This document shows, in pieces, positions 33,947 through 41,683 of a DNA stretch of 53,920 bases. Positions within the stretch are counted from its first letter, which is position 1; each line of letters opens with the position of its first letter. The DNA comes from an uncultured Candidatus Poseidoniales archaeon. Its GTDB lineage: Archaea; Thermoplasmatota; Poseidoniia; Poseidoniales; Thalassarchaeaceae. Made by a program: the position numbers and the translations under genes. The stretch spans positions 1-53,920 of the forward strand of contig CACGHY010000007.1 of NCBI GenBank assembly GCA_902573085.1. The letters are read 5' to 3'. The notes under the pieces were generated by a model. That model worked only from the letters and a program-made list of their open reading frames with translations. It searched no databases and was not told where the DNA came from.

Positions 33947-34924
33947 TCAATTATCCGAGTTCTCAGAGTCTCCAGAAGAGGATATTCTAAGATACACGAA
34001 GGGTGCTACTACGAGATACATCAGAACTCCATATACTCCTGAAGGTAAGCTTAGAGTGGATAGACCCCCGCTAGGGGAAGCAAGAATCAGGCCTCCTACG
34101 GTAATTCCTACGGTCGCATTCTGTATTCCACTCTCAATCGAAACAGTAGTAGCCCTTGAGGACTCAAGATTGAGTAATTTTGCAGTCTGGTAACCGATGG
34201 TGAGCATAAGTGCGTTTAGTGCCACCATAGATGGGCCTAGAGTTCCGATATTGTCCATCAGAGTATCCCATTCACTAGCTATTGCTGCTAGGACGATTAT
34301 TACAAACAGAACCGCTGCGGCTAGGCTGACACTACTGTCCATAGATTCTGCTGTGCTAGGCTTGGTAGCCCTGATGGACATTCCAACAGCCACGGGAAGA
34401 GTAGTTAGCAAGAACATGGTAATCCCAAGACCAATGATGTCTATGCCCGGCGCCGACTCTCCCATGAAATGGTCCATTGAGAAGCCAACCACCAATGGCA
34501 ACGTAATCACTGACACGACCGAAACGACTGCAGTGTAGGAAATTGAAAGCGCAGTATCTCCCTTTGCCAACTTAGTCAGAATGTTTGAAGTGACTCCACC
34601 AGGGCAACAAGCTAGAATCATCAGACCCACAGCGAGCTCCCCGTCTAGATCGGCCAAGCTTGCTATGGTGAAACCCACAATTGGAAGCACCAGCATCTGA
34701 TTCACTATCCCGATTGTAAATGCCTTCGGCTCGCTGAAAACCAAGGCAAAGTCACCTGTGGTTAGCCCCAAACCAAGTGAGAACATGATGAAGGCGAGTG
34801 CAAGTGGTAACACTACATCGATAATCACATTGTCCTCTTGTTCTGTCTCCTCTTGTGCCTGAACTGATGATGAGACCGTCACCAATACGATCAATACCGA
34901 AATAGCAACGAGCCTTCCTTTCAT
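33947..34924 (-). CDS. Bile acid:sodium symporter (BASS) family transporter
   Basis: This 325-residue protein has an N-terminal signal-like helix (LVAISVLIVLVTVSSSVQA), then eight to ten membrane helices of the BASS fold. Characteristic segments are ALAFIMFSLGLGLTTGDF (first core helix), the broken-helix motif LMILACCPGGVTSNILTKLA, in which the Pro-Gly-Gly crossover binds sodium and substrate, and GIQNATVGITVGG in the second half. Known substrates across the family include bile acids, pyruvate, pantothenate and sulfonates; none can be assigned here. The gene is 41 bases after the LeuA-like gene on the same strand. An extra cleaved N-terminal signal is unusual for a multi-pass carrier. Confidence 0.85.
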   Translation of the reverse strand: MKGRLVAISVLIVLVTVSSSVQAQEETEQEDNVIIDVVLPLALAFIMFSLGLGLTTGDFALVFSEPKAFTIGIVNQMLVLPIVGFTIASLADLDGELAVGLMILACCPGGVTSNILTKLAKGDTALSISYTAVVSVVSVITLPLVVGFSMDHFMGESAPGIDIIGLGITMFLLTTLPVAVGMSIRATKPSTAESMDSSVSLAAAVLFVIIVLAAIASEWDTLMDNIGTLGPSMVALNALMLTIGYQTAKLLNLESSRATTVSIESGIQNATVGITVGGLILASPSGGLSTLSLPSGVYGVLMYLVVAPFVYLRISSSGDSENSDN

Positions 34925-34965
34925 GTTCCTCGAGGAATTTACCCCCGTATAACTGTGCTCTCCAA

Positions 34966-36222
34966 CTACATGGCTTTGAATTCAGAAATTGCATCGTGGA
35001 CCTCTTCGTCGGCCATCATCCTTCTCTGAGTCTTTGCCACATTGAACACATGTGCAACTAGATCGTCTTCTGCTTCGTAACCATTTTTTTTCAGCCAGTG
35101 AATCACATTTGACCTTCCGCTCATATGCCCGATCCTGATTACCTGCTGTAGTCCGAAGTCACCAGCAGGGACACCGGAGTAGACTCTATCCGCTAACCAG
35201 TCATCTCCTTTGTCCATCGCCTTGATTACCGCCGAAGCATGAACGCCAGTACCTGTCTCAAAGGCATCCTCTCCGAAGACCGGATAGTTATGCGGAAGAG
35301 CCACTTCAACATACTGGTGAGCCTTTCTTGTATATTTGTTAAGCGCGGTGAGATCATTCTCGATAACTCCCATCAGACTCAGATTAACAAGGGTCTGGTC
35401 TAAGGGTGCGTTCCCTGCTCTCTCGCCTACTCCCAGGGCAGTTCCGTGAATCACATCAGCACCTGCCTCGTATGCAGCTAGGTTGTTTGCAACTCCTAGG
35501 CCCCTATCTTGATGCCCATGCCAGTTTACCTCTATCTCTCTTCTTTTGACTCCTGAGTCGGGAATGACCTCTTCTTGGATGAATTCTAGGAGCTTTCTAA
35601 CCCCATTCGGGGTAACGTGTCCGCACGTGTCACAAACACAAATTCTGTCTGCCCCCAATTCTATTGCCCTCGCGTACACCTGCTTGATTTCTTCTGGCTT
35701 GCTCCTGGTGGTATCCTCTGTTACGAACATCACGGGGATGTCGTTTTCCACAGCGAAGGTGACCGCTTTCTCGGCGGTCTCCATTATTCTCCCCATAGTC
35801 CATCCTTCGGCAAACTGTCTAATCGGGCTAGTTCCTAGAAATGCACTGGCCTGGATCTGCCTCTCATGCTTTGATTGTAGCTCCACCAGTGGTTCGATAT
35901 CTGAGACAACTGTCCTCACAGCACATCCCGGTCTGAGATTATATCCATTTTCTCCCATATGGTATAGCATGGAATCAATATGGTCTATGTGAAAGGGTCC
36001 CGCTCCGGGAAGACCTAGATCCACCTTCTGGATACCTAGTTTCTCCATGTAGTCGATTAATTCTATTTTCTGCTCGATTGTTGGGTTTCTCGCGCTAGGA
36101 CTCTGCAAACCGTCTCGAAGAGTCTCATCGTCGAACCACAGCTCATGAGGGTGATTCGACTCGTTCCGATCTATCGAGTAGTCGATATCATTCCAGTTGT
36201 AGATTAGGTCGTGCTCTTCCAT
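34966..36222 (-). CDS. LeuA-like acyltransferase (isopropylmalate/homocitrate synthase family)
   Basis: This 418-residue TIM-barrel enzyme of the HMGL-like family condenses acetyl-CoA with a 2-oxoacid. The first strand DDETLRDGLQSPSAR holds the catalytic Arg-Asp, and ICVCDTCGHVTPNG and HGTALGVGERAGNA are typical of LeuA and homocitrate synthases. The metal-binding HxH site is NWHGHQDRGLG, where most relatives have HxHND. The C-terminal LeuA allosteric domain is absent or reduced to a short helical region. Candidate products are isopropylmalate, citramalate or homocitrate, which sequence alone does not separate. It follows ctaB by 51 bases and precedes the BASS gene. Confidence 0.85.
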   Translation of the reverse strand: MEEHDLIYNWNDIDYSIDRNESNHPHELWFDDETLRDGLQSPSARNPTIEQKIELIDYMEKLGIQKVDLGLPGAGPFHIDHIDSMLYHMGENGYNLRPGCAVRTVVSDIEPLVELQSKHERQIQASAFLGTSPIRQFAEGWTMGRIMETAEKAVTFAVENDIPVMFVTEDTTRSKPEEIKQVYARAIELGADRICVCDTCGHVTPNGVRKLLEFIQEEVIPDSGVKRREIEVNWHGHQDRGLGVANNLAAYEAGADVIHGTALGVGERAGNAPLDQTLVNLSLMGVIENDLTALNKYTRKAHQYVEVALPHNYPVFGEDAFETGTGVHASAVIKAMDKGDDWLADRVYSGVPAGDFGLQQVIRIGHMSGRSNVIHWLKKNGYEAEDDLVAHVFNVAKTQRRMMADEEVHDAISEFKAM

Positions 36223-36273
36223 TGTCTCACCCGTGTACTTCCATGGTTCGTCAGGTGTTTCAAACCATCGGGA

Positions 36274-37323
36274 CTATGTGGTAGATTTCAACTCAGTCCT
36301 AGTCACGAAAACAGTGGCTATGATTGCTCCAATAACGACTCCTGATTGCCCAAAACTTCCAGTTAAAATAACTACGAACATCAGTGCAAGGTATAGCATC
36401 GAGACGAAGAAAGAAGTTGCAGCACTAGAGATCCTACCTGTTTCATCGGGCTCTTCTGAAATGTCTATCCTCCAAACCGTGGAAGCGTACCAAAGACTCA
36501 ATCCAAGAATCGTCCAACTCAGGACGTGGTAACTCCAATCTTCAATTTTGACTGCCTCTAAAGTTGTGGGAGCCGCTAGCGACAGAAGGACAAGCAGAAT
36601 TGAGTAAACCTTCATTTCCAAAAGAGTTCGTTCAGGCCCTTTCACACTAGGCAGCATCGGGACTCCCACTTCTGCATATTCTTTGGATCTGTATAGTGCT
36701 AAAGCCCAGAAGTGCGGAGGAGTCCACAGGAAGATAAGGACGAACATGAACCATGGCATTGGACTACCGAGTTCAATAACCGACTCTAGTGCTGAAGTCA
36801 TTGAATCGGTTGAGATTGACAGGTCCTCCGACGAAGCTGACCATCCTATTACTGGGGGGGTCGAACCAGCAATTCCTCCAATTACAATGTTCTGCGAAGT
36901 CCTTCTTTTCAGCCAAATGCTGTAAATCAAAACATAGAATAGAACACTGAAAGCCGACCAGAAGGCCGCTACTTCATTCGACATTTCATAGAACCACCAG
37001 ACTCCTAGAATGGAAATAAGAATCCCGAAGAATAACGCGGAACCCGCCTCAACTCTGCCAGATGGAATGGCTCTTCCAGAAGTTCGGGTCATCTTGGGAT
37101 CTATGTCTCTATCGTACCACATATTGATCGCATTGGCGCCCCCCGCGGTAAGATATCCTCCAATCAGAACTACCAGCATTGTCTGAATCGAGTCGAAACC
37201 AAAATCTCCTTCCAATGAATCATGAATTATCACTGCACATATCGCTGTAATTTGTAGAAGAACCACCACTCTTGGCTTAGTCAATGAGAAGTAGTCTTTG
37301 ATGGAATGGAGAATCTGAATCAC
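36274..37323 (-). CDS. ctaB: Protoheme IX farnesyltransferase (heme O synthase)
   Basis: This 349-residue membrane prenyltransferase adds a farnesyl-type chain to heme B, giving heme O. The first aspartate-rich motif is ANAINMWYDRDIDPKMTRT, in the N-D-x-x-D/R-D-x-D pattern of the UbiA superfamily, followed by SGRAIPSG. About eight or nine hydrophobic segments are visible, including FMFVLIFLWTPPHFWALALY, a family hallmark. Its ATG overlaps the ctaA stop by four bases (ATGA), so heme O and heme A synthesis are translationally coupled. The length is somewhat above the usual 300 because of a loop near residues 165-180 and a C-terminal tail. Confidence 0.93.
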   Translation of the reverse strand: MIQILHSIKDYFSLTKPRVVVLLQITAICAVIIHDSLEGDFGFDSIQTMLVVLIGGYLTAGGANAINMWYDRDIDPKMTRTSGRAIPSGRVEAGSALFFGILISILGVWWFYEMSNEVAAFWSAFSVLFYVLIYSIWLKRRTSQNIVIGGIAGSTPPVIGWSASSEDLSISTDSMTSALESVIELGSPMPWFMFVLIFLWTPPHFWALALYRSKEYAEVGVPMLPSVKGPERTLLEMKVYSILLVLLSLAAPTTLEAVKIEDWSYHVLSWTILGLSLWYASTVWRIDISEEPDETGRISSAATSFFVSMLYLALMFVVILTGSFGQSGVVIGAIIATVFVTRTELKSTT

Positions 37324-38339
37324 CCATCCTCAGCGATAGAGCACCCGATCCAGGAAATGGCCATAGTCACGAAAGTCAGTGAAGCCATCATGAGGTGTAC
37401 TAATGACAGGAATTCAAAGAATCCTTCTTCTAAATCCCAAGATAGAACATAAATTGCACCAATGGAAGTATTGACGAAGAACAAGAAGGTTGAGCCCCAA
37501 ATCCAGTTCCTAAGGTTGTTATTCCCCGACTGCTCGTTGGAAATTGAGTATGATGCGAAAATCAGTGCGACTAGCATCAGACCGACAAACCATCTGTGTA
37601 TGATCTGTGATTGAGCGACAACATCCTCTACAGAATCTACTATTTTTCCATTACACAGGGGCCAGGAATCGGGCAAGCCGTCCACTCCGCATCCGAAATT
37701 TGCACCGGGGGTCGTAGAAACGAAGGTCCCAGAGAAAATTGAGACGAACGCTCCTAATGACAACAATCCTACTCTGACTTTCCATTTACTAGAGATCGAG
37801 TAATCAAATCTTAACCACTCAGGAACCCCATCCTCCATTCTAGTCAGGGTTAACCACAACCAAAACATGCTCATAGTGAAGGCTAATGCAGAGCTTAGGT
37901 GGAGGGCTACACTCCAATGAAGATTGTCCATTTCGACTGTCAGCCACCCAATGGCACCTTGCCAGACAATTAGGACAGCGGTCAATGTGGATGCGAACTT
38001 GACTTTATCCTCCCCTCCTCTCAGCATGTACCAGTTGAGAATAACCAGAGGTCCCAGAACTAGACCTGCAAGAATCCTGTGAAACCACTCTGTGAATATC
38101 TGGAAAGTAGTGTATCTATGGCCAGATCCCCTAGAATCCACCTCATCTGGATTCTCATTGTACCAAGCCTCTTGCTCTTCCTCGGAAATATCGAAACCGA
38201 TGGTCCCGAAACACAATGGCCAATCCGGGCACGACTCTCCTGCATCGTAGATTCGAATTAGCCCACCTAGTCCGATTACTACCACGGTCAAGCCGATCAG
38301 ACAGGCGGTTAGGCCCTTGGAGTACTTCCAGTTAGTCAA
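37320..38339 (-). CDS. ctaA: Heme A synthase (CtaA/COX15)
   Basis: This 339-residue membrane enzyme oxidises heme O to heme A for aa3-type oxidases. Four conserved histidine sites are visible, in WFHRILAGLVLG (with the catalytic Glu in FTEWFHR), VALHLSSALAF, IIHRWFVGLMLV and LVHLMMASLTF. A cysteine pair near the N-terminus (SCPDWPLC) and another external pair (FGCGVDGLPDSWPLC) match the disulfide loops of the family. About eight hydrophobic segments fit CtaA topology. The start is the ATG at 38337-38339 and the gene overlaps ctaB. It implies an aerobic respiratory chain, although the oxidase genes are outside the window. Confidence 0.93.
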   Translation of the reverse strand: MTNWKYSKGLTACLIGLTVVVIGLGGLIRIYDAGESCPDWPLCFGTIGFDISEEEQEAWYNENPDEVDSRGSGHRYTTFQIFTEWFHRILAGLVLGPLVILNWYMLRGGEDKVKFASTLTAVLIVWQGAIGWLTVEMDNLHWSVALHLSSALAFTMSMFWLWLTLTRMEDGVPEWLRFDYSISSKWKVRVGLLSLGAFVSIFSGTFVSTTPGANFGCGVDGLPDSWPLCNGKIVDSVEDVVAQSQIIHRWFVGLMLVALIFASYSISNEQSGNNNLRNWIWGSTFLFFVNTSIGAIYVLSWDLEEGFFEFLSLVHLMMASLTFVTMAISWIGCSIAEDG

Positions 38340-38372
38340 TTGCTATCGCTCCCGGTAAGGGGCTGTAACGCT

Positions 38373-38633
38373 TCATTCTTCCCCGAAGTGAGGGTCAATG
38401 TCAATGGGGATTTTGTTCTGCTCGTACTCCAGTGTCGCTATCTTCATTGGGTCTAGAACGACTTTCTCCTTCGCATCGTTTACACCGTAGAGTTGAATCA
38501 ATTCCCCGCTGTACTTCTCACGTAGCTCGTCTTCTGTCACGAAGAGAGGCGCTCCCATGCTTATCTGGAGCGCACGAGCACCGATTATTCTGGCCTTTTC
38601 GAAGCGTGTGTGGGTACGAGCCGGCTCAACCAT
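38373..38633 (-). CDS. rpoK: RNA polymerase subunit K (Rpb6)
   Basis: This 86-residue protein (ATG at 38633; a TTG lies one codon upstream) is the archaeal RpoK/eukaryotic Rpb6/bacterial omega homologue, which stabilises the large polymerase subunits. The signature is [21 protein letters not shown]. The C-terminus, [20 protein letters not shown], keeps the usual isoleucine-alanine helix but replaces the common basic ending with an acidic one (GEE). It lies alone between thiolase and heme A synthase genes, not in a ribosomal or polymerase operon. A weak TATA-like patch near 38661-38670 could be its promoter. Confidence 0.9.
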   Translation of the reverse strand: MVEPARTHTRFEKARIIGARALQISMGAPLFVTEDELREKYSGELIQLYGVNDAKEKVVLDPMKIATLEYEQNKIPIDIDPHFGEE

Positions 38634-38697
38634 CAAGACAGTCGACCGAAGACCCCCAAATAAGGTCTATGACTGGCAGGGGAGGGTCAAAACCTGG

Positions 38698-39858
38698 CTA
38701 AGGGCACTCCACCATCATCGCTACTGCATTTCCACCGCCAAGACAAACTGTCACAACTCCCCTCCTAGATTCTCTCCTCCTCATGGCATTAACCAAAGTC
38801 ATCAGGCATCTAGCTCCGGTAGCCCCGAGAGGGTGTCCGATGGCAATTGCCCCTCCATGCGGGTTGAATGAACCATTGGGAACTCCTAGTGATTTCTTAA
38901 TCGCACACGAAGCGGATGCGAAAGCCTCGTTATGCTCTAAAATGTCCACATCTTCCATACTCATACCAGTGATTTTCAACAACTTCTTGACAGTAGGTAT
39001 TGGCGCGGACATCACTCTATTGGACTCCACTCCGGATGTGGCATACTCCACAATTCTTGCCAAGATGGGCCAACCCTCCCTTTTTGCCGTCTCTTCTGAA
39101 GCAATTAATACTGCAGAAGCCCCATCCGAAACTTGACTTGCATTTCCTGCAGTGACTTGACCATCTTCTGAGAAAACAGTCCTGAGTGATGATAGAATCT
39201 CTTCATTTGTCTCTGGACGAATTCCTTCGTCAATAGATAGAGAACCGACAGGAAAAACTTCTTCGCTAATCCATCCCTTCTCCCATGCCTCGATGGCCTT
39301 GGCGTGTGAGCGGACTGCGAATTTATCAGATTCTTCTCTGGTAATCCCATGCTCCTCTGCTACCGTCTCCCCGGTATTGCCCATAGACTCTCCAGTGAAT
39401 GCGTCCTCAAGTCCGTCTGCAATTAGTACAGACTCAAGAGAACCAAAGGGGACGTCTTGTCCTTTGGCTACATTCCGAGCAATGTGAGGTGCATTGGTCA
39501 TTGATTCCATCCCTCCAATAATCACAACTTCCGAGACTCCTGCCCTAATCTCTGTGGCAGCAATCATTGCAGCCTTCAGGCTTGAGCCGCACACTTTGTT
39601 AATTGTAGTGCAGGGAGTAGTTACAGGAAACCCTGCTCCTATAGCCACTTGGCGAGCCGGTGCCTGCCCGCACCCTGCTTGCAGGACTTGGCCCATATAC
39701 ACTTGATCCACTACTCCTTCGGCAGGATCTATTCCCAATCTTTTGCATAGTTCCTTCACAGCCATGATGCCAAGTTCAACAGCACTGAACTGTGAAAGCG
39801 AACCTCGAAACTTTCCAACCGGAGTTCGTGCATAAGCACAGATTACTGGGGCGGACAT
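38698..39858 (-). CDS. Thiolase (acetyl-CoA C-acetyltransferase)
   Basis: This 386-residue thiolase condenses two acetyl-CoA or cleaves 3-ketoacyl-CoA. The catalytic cysteine is in INKVCGSSLKAAM (about residue 90). The active-site histidine is in GGAIAIGHPLGATGAR and the second cysteine in VTVCLGGGNAVAM. Thiolase loop features include GGMESMTNAPHIAR. Length and motifs match the AtoB/PhaA/FadA type rather than the short archaeal SCP-x type that pairs with DUF35. Possible roles are fatty-acid breakdown or the first step of mevalonate synthesis. No partner beta-oxidation gene is next to it, so the role is open. Confidence 0.92.
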   Translation of the reverse strand: MSAPVICAYARTPVGKFRGSLSQFSAVELGIMAVKELCKRLGIDPAEGVVDQVYMGQVLQAGCGQAPARQVAIGAGFPVTTPCTTINKVCGSSLKAAMIAATEIRAGVSEVVIIGGMESMTNAPHIARNVAKGQDVPFGSLESVLIADGLEDAFTGESMGNTGETVAEEHGITREESDKFAVRSHAKAIEAWEKGWISEEVFPVGSLSIDEGIRPETNEEILSSLRTVFSEDGQVTAGNASQVSDGASAVLIASEETAKREGWPILARIVEYATSGVESNRVMSAPIPTVKKLLKITGMSMEDVDILEHNEAFASASCAIKKSLGVPNGSFNPHGGAIAIGHPLGATGARCLMTLVNAMRRRESRRGVVTVCLGGGNAVAMMVECP

Positions 39859-39915
39859 GGACCGCCCACTGACGACCTAGCCTTCAATGGCACGATGCAA
39901 TTCCGTCCTCAGGAC

Positions 39916-40998
39916 TCACGAATCCACAGTGTAACCGTAGAACTCTGCATTAATCAGGTCAGGTCTACTCTGCGGTTTAACGAGTATCGTCCTAACTTCC
40001 CACAGGTCCTTGAAAATTCGGTATCTGGCTGTTGCATCCAAGTAGTCCACCCCGCTTGTCCCACCTGTGCCAGTCCTCTTCCCAATGATTCTCTCTACCA
40101 TTCGTGCATGGTCGTGCCTCCACTTTGCCATTGACTCCTCTAACTCGACAAACGCGTCGATGAGCTTTCTCGGCCAAGTCAGAAGTGGCAACTCTCGATA
40201 TGACTCAATGAAAAGAAGTCCTGCTCTAGATCGACTTATCTCTCCATCAGGAATCAAGAAAGACACTGCAGACTGGTGTGATGAGTCTATTCTCTCTCTC
40301 ATCCTATCTGCTCCCTCCATGTCCAAATCGGACATTCTCTCCAGGGCATCTTGACCCATCTTGAGATGAGATTCCAAGTGGGCCTCCACATATGCCCTCA
40401 CCACATCTTCGTCATCATCACCTCCGAAAGAAGATCCCATGATGGGCGTCCGTTCAATCCATTTGATGAGCGACTCGAATAGGGAGGATTTCTGCATCTG
40501 CTCTTCTAGCCTTTTCAGAACCTCCTCGTCCTTCCCCCCTCTCTCGGATAGCTTTCTGAATGTCTTAATCGGGTCCATACCGAACATTCGGTCTTCTTTC
40601 TCAAGACCTAGGAGTGCCTCGAATTCACGCATCTGAAAAGACTCGAACCCGGATGCGGTGCCCAATCCGTCTCTGAAGGCTAGGAATCCCTGTGGGGTCA
40701 GAGTCTCTAGAACCGTCCATTGGTTTGCCATTAGTCGAAAAATCTCGGTAGTCCTCTCCAGATGACCTACAGCCCTAGGGATATCATCCTCAGGAACAGG
40801 GACCTGATCCAAAATCTCTCTGGTTTCTGAGAGTTCTCGAATTATTTGCTTGAACCAGAGCTCGAAAGTCTGGTGAACGATGATGAAATGCATTTCATCT
40901 GCAGAAATTCCCCTTTCGTCTCCTTGAAGTTCCAGTAACTCGTGAAGCATTAGGTAGTCCCCATATGACCAGTTATCGGATCCTCCGTTTCCGCTCAT
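39916..40998 (-). CDS. kynA: Tryptophan 2,3-dioxygenase
   Basis: This 360-residue heme enzyme opens the indole ring of tryptophan to N-formylkynurenine. The N-terminal motif YGDYLMLHELLELQ leads to FIIVHQTFELWFKQIIREL, where the histidine is the active-site base. The heme-ligand region WRHDHARMVERIIGKR is followed by GTGGTSGVDYL, the loop that closes over the substrate. All are hallmarks of TDO; IDO lacks them. The protein is slightly longer than bacterial TDO because of an acidic loop (GGDDDEDVV) near residue 190. Formamidase, kynureninase and other pathway genes are not nearby. TDO is uncommon in archaea, so horizontal origin is plausible. Confidence 0.92.
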   Translation of the reverse strand: MSGNGGSDNWSYGDYLMLHELLELQGDERGISADEMHFIIVHQTFELWFKQIIRELSETREILDQVPVPEDDIPRAVGHLERTTEIFRLMANQWTVLETLTPQGFLAFRDGLGTASGFESFQMREFEALLGLEKEDRMFGMDPIKTFRKLSERGGKDEEVLKRLEEQMQKSSLFESLIKWIERTPIMGSSFGGDDDEDVVRAYVEAHLESHLKMGQDALERMSDLDMEGADRMRERIDSSHQSAVSFLIPDGEISRSRAGLLFIESYRELPLLTWPRKLIDAFVELEESMAKWRHDHARMVERIIGKRTGTGGTSGVDYLDATARYRIFKDLWEVRTILVKPQSRPDLINAEFYGYTVDS

Positions 40999-41074
40999 GG
41001 CCTCGCATGAGGCAGTCCACTTGAAGCGTTGCCGCTAAATTAGAACCACTAAAACACCAGATTGATTGCGGTGC

Positions 41075-41683
41075 ATGATGCCTGAGCCAATCGGATGGCC
41101 GGATGATCCTGACTCCCCCCCTCCTCTGCCTGCCAGCTCATTGATGGTCGAAGACGGGCTAGAATTGCTTGCTCCCATCGAGGGAGATGCCAGAGAACTG
41201 TTCGTTACTGTTGATGAGAACCGAGAATACCTCAGGGAGTGGCTTCCATGGTTGGATGACGTCAACTCAGTGGATGACGAGTTAGCAATGATCCGTCGGA
41301 TAAGAGATTACAAGAACTTCAATTGGGTTTACTTGATTCGTGAATACGGCGATCTCGTGGGCGTGGTCAGTCTAAATTGGGTAGATTGGGACAATAGGAG
41401 CTTCGGATTGGGATATTGGGTTTCAGAATCCTCATCAGGCAGGGGAATCATCACCAAGTCGTGCAAGAGGGTCATAGAACACTGCTTTGTTGATTTGAAA
41501 CTACACAGATCAGTTATCGAGGTTGCAGCGGACAATCATCCTAGTCGAGCCGTAGCAGAGAGGCTGGGTTTGCGCTTGGAGGGAATTTCAAAGGACAGAG
41601 AATGGTTGTATGATCGATTCACTGACTCCGTGATGTTCGCAATCACCGCGCCAGAGTGGAATATCCAGTCAGGGGCTAATTAG
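41075..41683 (+). CDS. GNAT acetyltransferase (RimJ/RimL-like)
   Basis: This protein of about 202 residues is a GCN5-related N-acetyltransferase of the ribosomal-protein (RimJ/RimL) group. It begins with a proline-rich stretch (PDDPDSPPPLPASS). The fold is shown by EYLREWLPWLDDV, VGVVSLNWVDWDNRS and the acetyl-CoA-binding segment GYWVSESSSGRGIITKSCKR. The helix and strand SVIEVAADNHPSRAVAERLG and final EWLYDRFTDSVMFAI complete it. It may acetylate a protein N-terminus or a small molecule. I chose the ATG at 41075; a TTG at 41066 and an ATG at 41078 are in frame. It is convergent with the RqcH gene. Confidence 0.87.
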   Translation: MMPEPIGWPDDPDSPPPLPASSLMVEDGLELLAPIEGDARELFVTVDENREYLREWLPWLDDVNSVDDELAMIRRIRDYKNFNWVYLIREYGDLVGVVSLNWVDWDNRSFGLGYWVSESSSGRGIITKSCKRVIEHCFVDLKLHRSVIEVAADNHPSRAVAERLGLRLEGISKDREWLYDRFTDSVMFAITAPEWNIQSGAN

